This document shows positions 15,639 through 23,544 of a stretch of DNA of 64,000 nucleotides, piece after piece. This stretch comes from a bacterium. GTDB taxonomy: Bacteria; Krumholzibacteriota; Krumholzibacteriia; JACNKJ01. The notes below the pieces were generated by a model. The model saw nothing but the letters and a program-made list of their open reading frames with translations. It was not told where the DNA came from and made no database searches. The DNA lies in assembly GCA_024231955.1 (NCBI GenBank), contig JAAEPZ010001024.1, positions 1-64,000 of the forward strand, in the 5' to 3' direction. The stretch's first letter is position 1. Every line of letters starts with the position of its first letter. The position numbers and the translations under genes are program-made.

Positions 15639-16769
15639 TCAGGAGCGCCGCATCCGATAGTGGACACCTCGACTCGCTAGATACTTCTCGACACGTTCCC
15701 GACACCCCGCGGCCATTCCCACAAACTCCGGCGGACAGATCCCCTGCCGGGAAAAACCGCCGTCGAGTACCAACAGGGCAACCGCCGTACAGGTATATCC
15801 GGTTGTTCTCGCCATCGAGAGAGTTCCGGTTGCGGGATCGTACTCGTCGTGCAGGTCGTAGGTATATGTCACCGTCTTACCGTTTTCATCGCCTGAGATG
15901 GAGAGCCTCATAATCGTAAGATCGGCTTCCCCGGATTCGAATTTCCAGTGCGGGGCGATCAGCGCCGAAGCCACATCAACCGGACGTATCGAAACCCCGT
16001 TCACATCGATGGGGTCCATACCAAGAAAGCCGGCATCCCTGAGCATGCGCATCCGATCGGCATGGCCGGGATAGCGCAGCGTCTTCTCCATCATGTCGGG
16101 GATGTCCATGGTCCGGAAAAGCGTTCGGAGGCCGTCGGTGTGAAGACACGCAAGAGGCCCGACGCCATCGAACTCCATCGTGGCGTTGCCGTCGAGCATC
16201 GGCCGGGAGACAACCTTCCCGTTCTCGCGGCTTCTACTGGAACCTGCGTATTCCTCCAGGACCTCCACGGCAGGGAATGCCGACTTGTACTCGAAGAGGA
16301 CGTCCCTCGACTTCGGTATGCCGCCGACGTAGCACTCGTAGCCGGCCACCTTCATCGACCTCGCATGATCCCCGAGAATGATGTTGGACATGCCGGGCGC
16401 CACGCCGCAGTCAACGACCGCCGTCACGCCCATTTCCCTGGCGAGGTCGTCGAGGCCGAAAGGGTCCTCCTCGAAGTAAGAGACATCCACGATATTCCTG
16501 CCTGCGCGAATGACGTCTTCGAGCATCGAATACCCCATGAAACCTGGGACCGCACCGATTACCACATCCGCATCCTCAACTGCCGCAGTGACCTCTTCCG
16601 GTGTGGACAGATCCGCCTGGCGGGTTCGGATCGGGTGTTCCCGCGCCAGATCGTCCAGAACCTCGGGATTGATATCGACGGAGGTGACCTCAACGCCTGG
16701 AGTCTTGCACAGGTCGATTGCCATGTGCTTCCCCTCAATCCCGCAACCCAGGATCACTATCTTGCTCAT
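15639..16769 (-). CDS. saccharopine-dehydrogenase-family oxidoreductase (lysine 6-dehydrogenase-like)
   Basis: The start is ATG 16769 with gggag seven bases upstream. The 376-residue protein begins with a Rossmann fold (KIVILGCGIEGKHMAIDL), followed by the D-I-N adenosine-ribose strand end and ADVVIGAVPGFMG. The centre has NIVDVSYFEEDPF and VVDCGVAPGMSNIILG, typical of lysine 6-dehydrogenase, saccharopine reductase and carboxynorspermidine synthase relatives. These enzymes reduce or oxidise an imine at an amino acid side chain using NAD(P). Lysine 6-dehydrogenase is the nearest by eye, but the substrate cannot be fixed. The gene has no metabolic neighbours. Confidence 0.8.
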   Translation of the reverse strand: MSKIVILGCGIEGKHMAIDLCKTPGVEVTSVDINPEVLDDLAREHPIRTRQADLSTPEEVTAAVEDADVVIGAVPGFMGYSMLEDVIRAGRNIVDVSYFEEDPFGLDDLAREMGVTAVVDCGVAPGMSNIILGDHARSMKVAGYECYVGGIPKSRDVLFEYKSAFPAVEVLEEYAGSSRSRENGKVVSRPMLDGNATMEFDGVGPLACLHTDGLRTLFRTMDIPDMMEKTLRYPGHADRMRMLRDAGFLGMDPIDVNGVSIRPVDVASALIAPHWKFESGEADLTIMRLSISGDENGKTVTYTYDLHDEYDPATGTLSMARTTGYTCTAVALLVLDGGFSRQGICPPEFVGMAAGCRERVEKYLASRGVHYRMRRS

Positions 16770-17066
16770 ATCAGCTCCCTTTCACTTTCAGAGATTCAGT
16801 GCGGACGCAGATTGAAACACCCGGTATCCCTCTGCCTGTGACGCCGTGCCAAACGGGTCTTCAGTGTCTTTAATACCTCAAGCATAGCATTCAGTCCAAT
16901 GTCGCTTGCCCGGTATTCACATTTGATGTTGCCCAGATTATCGAGTTCGTAGAAGCTGGATGCTGTCGTATCCACGGACTGCAGGAATGTCAGACCCTGC
17001 CGGACTCTTCAGCTGCTGGAATAAAGTACACTGAAGGAGGTCTGAGCTTCGCGAAGGAGATGGCAA
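16770..17066. other. intergenic, possible minus-strand gene remnant
   Basis: The minus strand from about 17015 to 16799 has an open frame (SFYELDNLGNIKCEYRASD...LEVLKTLKTRLARRH) without a usable start codon. It could be the tail of a lost gene or chance. A plus-strand aaggagg at 17034 is too far from the ATG at 17067 to serve it well. Confidence 0.3.
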
Positions 17067-17680
17067 ATGAGATCATGCGTGATCGTACTTGTGCTTCTGA
17101 TGGCCGCGGCCACGACCCTGGCTCAGACCGCTCCACAGAACGAGTTGCCGGATGACTATCTCCCCTTCACCCTGACTCTTTCGGATTCCGGTCTGGTGGG
17201 CGCGAGCGATTATCTCGACGGTTTCGCCATCACGATGGACATCCCCCACTCAAGCCTACCCGACGGACCTGATATCGACGCGATCATCGCCGCGGTCCGG
17301 AGCCGGCCGATCACCGGGACACTGAGCTATCCCGGCGGCCGGACGACCACGATCACCTACGAGGTCGTCCGCCACAGAGGCCCCGCCGAGATCTACATGA
17401 AATCCACACTTGGTTACTTTCTCTGGGAGTACGTTTCCGTTACGGATGACCGGATAGGTATGGCGATCTACTGGTGGTACAGCCCTCCGGCGACGCCCGC
17501 CGACATGGTTACACTGGAGATGGCGGCGAGGCTGCTCGCCGCTCCGCGTAATTGGCACCAGGAGGATGACAGGGACTGCGCCGACGACATCGAGAGCGGC
17601 AGGTCCTCGAACTGGCGCGGAAGCGTATCGAGACCGAACTCGCGGGGTCCGGCTTGCCCCCCGGACAAGACGATAATTGA
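17067..17680 (+). CDS. small exported protein, probable C-terminal frameshift
   Basis: A signal peptide (VIVLVLLMAAATTLA) is followed by a beta-rich domain (YLPFTLTLSDSGLVG, FAITMDIPHSSLPDG, TGTLSYPGGRTTTITYEVV) of unknown family. The frame in which it starts runs to 17732 but turns into Pro/Arg/Ser-rich nonsense after about residue 178. In the overlapping frame, 17597-17680 reads RQVLELARKRIETELAGSG, then LPPGQDDN and a stop, which looks like a genuine helical C-terminus. A one-base indel near 17580-17600 would join them, giving about 204 residues and an end at 17680. Function unknown. Confidence 0.55.
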
Positions 17681-17770
17681 CCGGAGACCAGGCAGTCATC
17701 CGCGGCGTGCCTGCGCATCCCCCGGAGAATGAACTCCGCCGTCGTCCCCTCGCCAGCGCCGGACGATTCC

Positions 17771-18166
17771 TTATGACTTCCGGCGCGCCACACGAAATGA
17801 TTCGTCTGGCGCTGCAAAGACAACGTCCTCCTCGGTGGGAAAGTGGGTTATCTGGTCCCACAATCCGACAATCTCCATGAGAGCCCGGTTCCGCTCCGTG
17901 ACGCCCACCAGGTACATCTGGCCATCGCTGTTCGCCACGGAGGTGACGCAGGCGCAGATTATGCCGATCCCGCTGCTGGTCATTCTCTCGACACCCTCGA
18001 CGTTGATCACCATGTACCGGTAATCCCCCTTGGTCGCCTGCCGGACCTCGTCCAGGAATTCATAGCACGTCTTGTTGCCGTTCATCGCGCCGGTGACCCT
18101 GAAGAGAACAACTCCGGGATTCTCGGGCTTCAGGTGCTCCCATTCCATTTTCTTCCAGACGCTCAT
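17771..18166 (-). CDS. STAS-domain anti-anti-sigma-factor-like protein
   Basis: The start is ATG 18166 with a perfect aggagg five bases before it; the longer open frame to 18457 is not used. It has 131 residues with a single STAS fold: VVLFRVTGAMNGNKT (first strands), YMVINVEGVERMTSSGIGIICACV and MYLVGVTERNRALMEIVGL. The Ser pair in MTSSGIG sits where SpoIIAA/RsbV-type proteins are phosphorylated by their kinase partner. Such proteins bind anti-sigma kinases in a partner switch. No kinase, phosphatase or sigma gene lies beside it. Acidic residues fill the C-terminus. Confidence 0.8.
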   Translation of the reverse strand: MSVWKKMEWEHLKPENPGVVLFRVTGAMNGNKTCYEFLDEVRQATKGDYRYMVINVEGVERMTSSGIGIICACVTSVANSDGQMYLVGVTERNRALMEIVGLWDQITHFPTEEDVVFAAPDESFRVARRKS

Positions 18167-18762
18167 GCCAACCTCCTGATTGCTCATCTTCAGAGTGAGC
18201 CGGACACAATCGATCCTTCGACCGGAGATACGTTTCGTGTTGGACGCAAGGCTGCCGTGTCTCCGACTCCATTCAGTGTAGCGCATTCTCGTGGTCGCGG
18301 CGAAACAATGTCCGCCGCTGCAGATATCCTCGCACTGATCCGCCGCAACGGACCTGTCGCTGGATGACCCGTCCGCCTCGAGCAAGGTACCCGGTTTCCG
18401 GAGGAGGAGGGCCGTATCCGGTGCCGAGACTCTGTTCAATTGCGCCACCCCCCCCACTCGCGCGCCGCCAGCGTTCGGATATCCTTACCGTGTTTCCCGC
18501 CAGCAACGCCCGGACTCTTTCGCACTCATAATTAGCGGACACTTAGGCGAAGGAGGTTGAGTAATCAGGGACATGAGTTGAAGGATGAGGATCTGATCCG
18601 ACCTTCAGCAATCAGAGAAAAATGTGTCTTTAAGTTTTTTGGGGCAATAGATTCCGGTTTGGTCCGGGAACACTATCAAAGACGGGGACATGCACCTTCC
18701 AGGTGCGTGTCCCCTTTCCTGAAAGAGGGAACATGTCCCCGTTGTCGTGGTCTCCGATCGAG
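18167..18762. other. intergenic with palindromic repeat; no intact gene
   Basis: No frame here has a start, ribosome site and recognisable product together. At 18684-18714 there is an almost perfect palindrome of the ggggacatgcacctt type, followed by a second half-copy (gggaacatgtccccg to 18741). Confidence 0.5.
18684..18741. repeat. GGGGACATGCACC palindromic intergenic repeat, copy 1
   Basis: Two arms (ggggacatgcacct and aggtgcgtgtcccc) with a 3-base loop and one G-T mismatch are followed by gggaacatgtcccc. The same palindrome occurs perfectly at 20501-20531. Repeats of this type are scattered between genes in many environmental genomes and resemble REP elements mobilised by RAYT (TnpA-REP) transposases; no such enzyme is in the window. 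Confidence 0.7.
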
Positions 18763-20025
18763 TCAATACACCAAGGTGGTTGCGAAGTCGGAATCCGTTT
18801 TACCATCATCGTCGCTGATGTGAACCGTATTGGTGTAGGGGGAGCCGGAATCATCGCCGGCGAATACAGTCAGAAATATCATTCCCCCGGCATCGGGCTC
18901 CAGATCCCCCAGGCTCCAGGTGACGATATTCGTACCGGGAGTCTGCACACCCCCACCGGTGGCTGAGATAAAGGCGAGCCCGGCAGGGATATCGTCGGAT
19001 ATGATCACGTTGGGGGCGGGTTCGTCACCCAACACGGCCCAATCGATTATGTACTCGAAAGCCGTCCCGATCTGCACATCTTCGGGGGCCCGCACCGACA
19101 CCAGCACGAGGTGGTCGCTGACAACTATGGTTTCGCTCTCCGCGATGCGGATGATCTCCTGGGCGGCATCGGAGAAGACGGCGCTGTTCGTGATGACGAC
19201 GCCATTCGGCACCGGCGTATCCACACGCAGTTGCAACGACAGGTCACCCTGGTCCCCGGGATTGAGATCCCCGAGCTCCCAGGTCACCTCATCGCCGACC
19301 TGGGTGGCGTCACCGCAGAACTCCACCTGCGTGTAGTCCGGAACCGTGAGCTTCACCGTAGCGCCGTCGGCCCCGAGGGCGCCATCGAGCTCCCAGTGGA
19401 TCATGTAATTGATGATCCCGTTCGGACTGATGGGATCGGGGTTATCGCTCATCGTCAGGATGACACCCTCTGCGATTTGATAGATGCCTTCGAACGTCAG
19501 CACCCCCTCAGCAATCAGAGTCCGCGTCTCCGGCGCCGGTGTCACATACCCGTCGATGTCGCTCCAGGTCAGCGTGAACTCTCCGGCGGGGACCGACGTG
19601 AGTGTCGCCTCCCCCCCTCCCGAATAGTCCACAGGACCCGTCAACGACCAGTCCGCGCCGACCAGATCCGCAGGAGTCACCTGGATCCCGATCGTGCCGC
19701 TCTCGACCTCCAGGTAGTAGATCCCGCCGAAACGGAGCGTGTCGTCGGCGGCCAGTGTCCGCACACCCGACGCCGGGGTGAGGTAGTCCTCCACATCGTT
19801 CCACACAAGCGTGTATTCGCCGACAGGCGCGGCCGTGAGCGCCAGATCGCCTGTGCCCGTCGCCTCCTGGGGTCCTTCGAGGGACCAACCGGCTTCGCTC
19901 AGGAAATCGGGAGCCTGATCGATCTCGATCATGCCGGTTTGCGCGGTCGCCAAGGGATCGTCATCGCAACCGAGAAAGAGACTGCAGATAAGAACCAGTG
20001 ACACAGCCCAAACGAACCGCAACAT
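18763..20025 (-). CDS. lipoprotein with PEGA-like repeats and two DUF11-type domains
   Basis: The start is ATG 20025 (gggaga about eight bases upstream; GTG 20031 is an alternative). The lipobox is LFLGCDDD. Residues about 35-185 hold two related about 70-residue units (GWSLEGPQEA-TGTGDLALTAAPVGEYTLVW-DVEDYLTPA...LRFGGIYY), which are PEGA-like beta units shared with the gene at 27357. Residues 190-420 hold two DUF11/CARDB-type Ig-like domains (NPDPISPNGIINYMIHWE, VTWELGDLNPGDQGDLSLQL; APEDVQIGTAFEYIIDW, VTWSLGDLEPDAGG). It is probably an outer-membrane-anchored surface protein. Binding partner unknown. Confidence 0.8.
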   Translation of the reverse strand: MLRFVWAVSLVLICSLFLGCDDDPLATAQTGMIEIDQAPDFLSEAGWSLEGPQEATGTGDLALTAAPVGEYTLVWNDVEDYLTPASGVRTLAADDTLRFGGIYYLEVESGTIGIQVTPADLVGADWSLTGPVDYSGGGEATLTSVPAGEFTLTWSDIDGYVTPAPETRTLIAEGVLTFEGIYQIAEGVILTMSDNPDPISPNGIINYMIHWELDGALGADGATVKLTVPDYTQVEFCGDATQVGDEVTWELGDLNPGDQGDLSLQLRVDTPVPNGVVITNSAVFSDAAQEIIRIAESETIVVSDHLVLVSVRAPEDVQIGTAFEYIIDWAVLGDEPAPNVIISDDIPAGLAFISATGGGVQTPGTNIVTWSLGDLEPDAGGMIFLTVFAGDDSGSPYTNTVHISDDDGKTDSDFATTLVY

Positions 20026-20214
20026 GATCACTCTCCCAAGATAGACAGATTGATGACGATGGAACGAAATCTCTCCTCAGGGAGAGGAGATTATCAAACG
20101 GGGAGCGATGCGTCAAATGATGGGGACATGAACAGTGCCGCTGAAATGCCTGCGATGCCGCAAGAGCAATCCGGTTCCGGATCGTGTCGTCAAGCCGGTC
20201 AAGCTGGAGCACGG

Positions 20215-20334
20215 GGAGCGTTGACCAGGATCCCTGCGGGGGATGGGTGGCGGACCCAGATTGACGAGAGGATCGAGCAGGCTCATGTCAGCCTTCTCTT
20301 TATGAGTCCTGATTTTCTGGCATCTATTGATTGA
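20215..20334 (+). pseudogene. TIR-domain fragment cut by an IS3 end
   Basis: The plus frame ending at 20334 reads RIPAGDGWRTQIDERIEQA, then HVSLLFMSPDFLAS. The pattern I-x-A-G-x-x-W-x-x-x-I-D-x-x-L-x-x-A-x-x-x-L-L-x-x-S-x-D-F-L-A-S is that of bacterial TIR domains around the catalytic-loop/alphaB region. The N-terminal F-I-S-Y strand and everything after FLAS are missing. The coding match stops exactly where the IS3-type end (tgaaccgccccggg) begins, so the insertion truncated the gene. Confidence 0.7.
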
Positions 20335-20478
20335 ACCGCCCCGGGTTTTCCGGAGACATTGTTACGTGAGCCCAGCTACCATGGCCGGAGTCTCATGCTC
20401 CTGATAGTACATCTCTTCGTACTCAGAGGGCGGCACATACCCGATCGGTCCAAGCAGCGCCTGTTGTTGAACCAGAGG
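20332..20478 (-). mobile_element. IS3-family right-end remnant
   Basis: An end sequence tgaaccgccccgggttttcc (20332-20351) is followed on the minus strand by the C-terminal tail of an IS3 OrfB: LLGPIGYVPPSEYEEMYYQ with a stop at 20362. The residues normally before it (W-F-N-N-R-R) are present only in the neighbouring frame, so a one-base shift has also occurred. Everything beyond 20478 is lost. Confidence 0.75.
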
Positions 20479-20500
20479 AAAAGGGGATACAATAGGAAAA

Positions 20501-20570
20501 GGGGACATGCACCTGGAAGGTGCATGTCCCCGTCTTTGTCCCCGTCTTTGTCCCCGTTTTTGTGAACATG
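20501..20570. repeat. GGGGACATGCACC palindromic intergenic repeat, copy 2
   Basis: A perfect 14-bp inverted repeat with a 3-base loop (20501-20531) is followed by three direct units of gtctttgtcccc/gtttttgt. It is the same family as 18684-18741. It lies just beyond the stop codon of the convergent LVIVD gene and may affect its transcript end. Confidence 0.75.
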
Positions 20571-20578
20571 CGTTCCGG

Positions 20579-22852
20579 TCAGCGCAGGAGCACCAGCTTT
20601 TCACGAGCCGTTACGCCTGTCCCCCGGAAATGCACCAGGTAAACCCCGCTGCTCTGAGGATGACCCCGGTCGTCGAGGCCGTCCCACTGCCGCTCGTACC
20701 CGCCGGCGGGAAGCTCGTTGCTCACCAGAGTGCGGACCAGCCGCCCGTCGAGGCCGAAGACCGCCAGGTGGGCCGGTCCGGTCGTCGCCTGCTCGAAGCG
20801 GATGGAGGTCTTGGGGTTGAAGGGGTTGGGATACGCGGACAGGCGGGCATAAGCCGGCGACTCCAGCCCGGGCTCCTCGATCCCGGTGACGCCCGTGCAG
20901 TGAAGGGGCGCCGACAACAGGGATTCGGACGTGCTGCCGTTGCTACCCACCATCACCAGACGGTCCTCGGCCATGGCCATGGCTCGCGGCGATTCGGTGA
21001 GCATGCCGCTGAAACGCATATCGGAGACATCGGTGACGTCGACAACCTGCACGCCCGCCGCCAGGATGTACAGCGTGGATCCATCCACCTCCAGATCCCG
21101 CACGTGGGGACCATCCAGACTGTAGGCATCGAGAAAGACGGGAGATGTGGGCGCGCTGAGATCATAGGCCTTAACGCTGCTGCCGAAAATATCATCATAA
21201 CTCCAGTGAAAGCCGGCGAACAGAACCTCACCCACGACGAGCAGCTCGTCGATGCTATCCAGATCACTGAGGCCGATGGCGCCGGCCGAGGCGAGCGCCG
21301 AAGGGTCGGAGATGTCCACGATCTCGATGTACTGATAATCGGTCGCGAAATAGAGATGATCGCCATAGATGGCGATGTCGTTGTGGTCCCAAGCGAGATT
21401 GATCTCGTCCAGCAGCGCCGGAGAAGCGGGATCGTTTATGTCGACGGCCGCCAGCTCCCCGCTTTCCATGCCGATGTAGGCGACCGGATAATCCAGGGCA
21501 ATCGTCCAGGCCTCACCCGTAAAGGTCAGTGAGCCCACCGTAATGAGGTTGTTCGGATCTGCCACATCCACGATGTGCAGGCCATCCGCCCCCGCGACCA
21601 CATAGGCGTAGTGCTGGGCGAGGGCCAAGTCCCTGGCCTGACCGATGGTCCCCAATTCCGAGAGAACGACCGGATTCTCCGGATCCAGGATATCCATCGC
21701 TACGATGCCGTCCGCCTGCGCGGCCAGATAGGCGACGTCGCCGTCGAGAACCATGGCCTCCGCCGTGTAATCCACGTCGTCGCCGACTACGGGGACGAAG
21801 CCGGGCTCGGTGACATTGACCACCGTGAACTGGGATGTGCTCGCGTTGTAGGTATCGTCATAGGCGCTGAGACAGAGCTTGTCACCCTGAATGTCGACGC
21901 CGGTCGGCCACTGCATGGACCCGAGACTCATCCGTCCGAGCAGAGCGGGGCCGGCGGGATCGGCGATATCGATCAGCCGCAGACCGGCGTAGCTCGCCAC
22001 GAAGGCGGTGTCGTCTTTCACGCGGACATCCTGATTGATCCAAACCGGAGGGCCCCCGGCCATGAGCAGGCTTCCCAGAACCATGGGCGCGGAGGGGGTG
22101 CTCAGGTTGTAGATCAGCAACTCGCTGTCCCCCGAGTAGGCTCTGGACACGAGCAGAAGCAGATCACCCGCGATATCCATACCGGTGTTGTCGTAGGTAG
22201 TGGGTAGAGTCGCAACCCAAACAGGTGCAGTGGGCGCACTGATGTCGATGACCTGAAGGTCCTCACCGGCAAGATAGGCGATGTCGCCCGAAGTCTCGAT
22301 GTCGACGAAGGGGTCGATCGACGGAAATTCGGTCACCAGGTAGGGCGCCGACGAATCGGTGACGTCATAGACGCGCAGACCGGTCGTGCTGCTGATGAGC
22401 AGGTGGTCGCCGATCCGGGCCGAAGCGGCCAGAATTACGGGAAAGGTTTCTATGGAGCCAAGCAACACAGGGGCTGCGGGATCCTCAATGTCCACGATCT
22501 GAAAGCCGGAGTGACTTGTTTGATAGTCGTCCGAGTAGGACAAATAGGCCAGATCTCCGTACAGAGAGATCATCCGGCTGCCCGTGTGGCCCACCTCGGA
22601 CAACTCGACGGGAACTTCGGGATCGCTGACATCCATGATCTTCAGGCTACGATTCGTACAGACATAGGCGATGTCATCCCTCAACACCACATCGGTGCCC
22701 AGGCCATCGACCCGCTGATCGGCCAAAATCCTGACGTAGTCCCGATAGTCCACGCAATCCAGGCTCAAGGCCGGCGAGACCATGCAGAAACATGCGATCA
22801 AAGTCAGGAAGCAGGGCAAGCATTTGGGAAGAGAATCGTTCCGGGTATCCAT
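20579..22852 (-). CDS. secreted LVIVD-repeat protein with C-terminal sorting-like domain
   Basis: The start chosen is ATG 22852, because aggag lies six bases before it; ATG 22858 touches that site. The signal peptide is CLPCFLTLIACFCMVSPALS. About a dozen LVIVD-type repeats follow (LKIMDVSDPEVPVELSEV, FQIVDIEDPAAPVLLGSI, LQVIDISAPTAPVWVATL, VQVVDVTDVSDMRFSG), each with a D-x-A-Y-V/L-A strand. The tail is the FlgD-like domain: SAYPNPFNPKTSIRFE, VFGLDGRLVRTLVS, LPAGGYERQWDGLDD, SSGVYLVHF and REKLVLLR. It shares its architecture with the gene at 6687 but diverges in sequence; both are probably surface adhesins or scaffolds. Confidence 0.9.
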   Translation of the reverse strand: MDTRNDSLPKCLPCFLTLIACFCMVSPALSLDCVDYRDYVRILADQRVDGLGTDVVLRDDIAYVCTNRSLKIMDVSDPEVPVELSEVGHTGSRMISLYGDLAYLSYSDDYQTSHSGFQIVDIEDPAAPVLLGSIETFPVILAASARIGDHLLISSTTGLRVYDVTDSSAPYLVTEFPSIDPFVDIETSGDIAYLAGEDLQVIDISAPTAPVWVATLPTTYDNTGMDIAGDLLLLVSRAYSGDSELLIYNLSTPSAPMVLGSLLMAGGPPVWINQDVRVKDDTAFVASYAGLRLIDIADPAGPALLGRMSLGSMQWPTGVDIQGDKLCLSAYDDTYNASTSQFTVVNVTEPGFVPVVGDDVDYTAEAMVLDGDVAYLAAQADGIVAMDILDPENPVVLSELGTIGQARDLALAQHYAYVVAGADGLHIVDVADPNNLITVGSLTFTGEAWTIALDYPVAYIGMESGELAAVDINDPASPALLDEINLAWDHNDIAIYGDHLYFATDYQYIEIVDISDPSALASAGAIGLSDLDSIDELLVVGEVLFAGFHWSYDDIFGSSVKAYDLSAPTSPVFLDAYSLDGPHVRDLEVDGSTLYILAAGVQVVDVTDVSDMRFSGMLTESPRAMAMAEDRLVMVGSNGSTSESLLSAPLHCTGVTGIEEPGLESPAYARLSAYPNPFNPKTSIRFEQATTGPAHLAVFGLDGRLVRTLVSNELPAGGYERQWDGLDDRGHPQSSGVYLVHFRGTGVTAREKLVLLR

Positions 22853-23544
22853 AGTCATCTCCTGTCCTTAGATAAATGCTGCTTAATCATGACGGCTCCC
22901 CCCACCAGCCCGATCAATATCGTAGTAATTATACACTGATTACGGATCGGATATATACTCGAATTGATCCTTGGCCCGCCGCGCATCTCGCCCCTCGACA
23001 AACCCGGCCGTCAGTTCAGATCCGAAACCCTCAAGCGCAAACCAGGTCCAGCCACTATCAGGACGGAGGAGATGGAGGACTTTGAATCGTTTCGGGGGAT
23101 CGGGAGGTGTATATACAGTGTCCATTCGCCCTGCGTCGGGTGCGTGTCCTCATCATCCTGCGGACGTTACCGGCAGGAATCAATCTGGACCTGCGACCAC
23201 CCGCTGGCGGCAGCAAACAGACCGAGGACTGCGCCAGGTGCCGCGACGCCATGTTGCCGGGTTTGTGCAGCAGTTGTCATCCAGGCATGGGCGACTGGAT
23301 CACAAACCACCCGCAAGATTCACGGCGGACCATCTCCGGTCCACCGTATCTTGTAACTCCCTGATACTGCTGATGTTGAAGCCTCCATCTCCATCTGACC
23401 TGCCTTGGGTCGCTATTCGTATAATTTGAGTATGTCGGAAATTTTCCGAATTATGGAAAATACTATAGACTTGCAAATACAATATAAGTATTATGGTTCC
23501 GGATTACGGCAATTAGGTCTGCTATTCAATCACGGAGGCTCCCC
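22853..23544. other. long intergenic region, possible small remnant
   Basis: The minus strand at 22940-23125 encodes a 61-residue frame with VLHLLRPDSGWTWFALEGF and GFVEG, which recalls the F-x-P-D-x-G-W-T-W-Y core of DUF2958 proteins. It has no ribosome site and could be a fragment. 23420-23520 is A+T-rich and is the likely promoter region for the gene at 23545. Nothing else is recognised. Confidence 0.35.

Larger units (their letters stand above)
20026..20578. other. intergenic scrapyard: TIR fragment, IS3 end, palindromic repeats
   Basis: It contains the three elements listed separately (20215-20334, 20332-20478, 20501-20570) and no intact gene. Confidence 0.6.

Noticed and set aside
18370..18460. 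tRNA-like segment on the minus strand (gtggcgcaattgaacagagtc)
   Set aside because: It recalls a D-arm, but no T-arm (GTTCRANNC), anticodon stem or acceptor pairing follows.
22964..23429. Overlapping 130- and 152-codon plus-strand ORFs
   Set aside because: Two frames are open over the same stretch, both rich in Cys/Arg/Pro with no ribosome site, as expected for chance frames.
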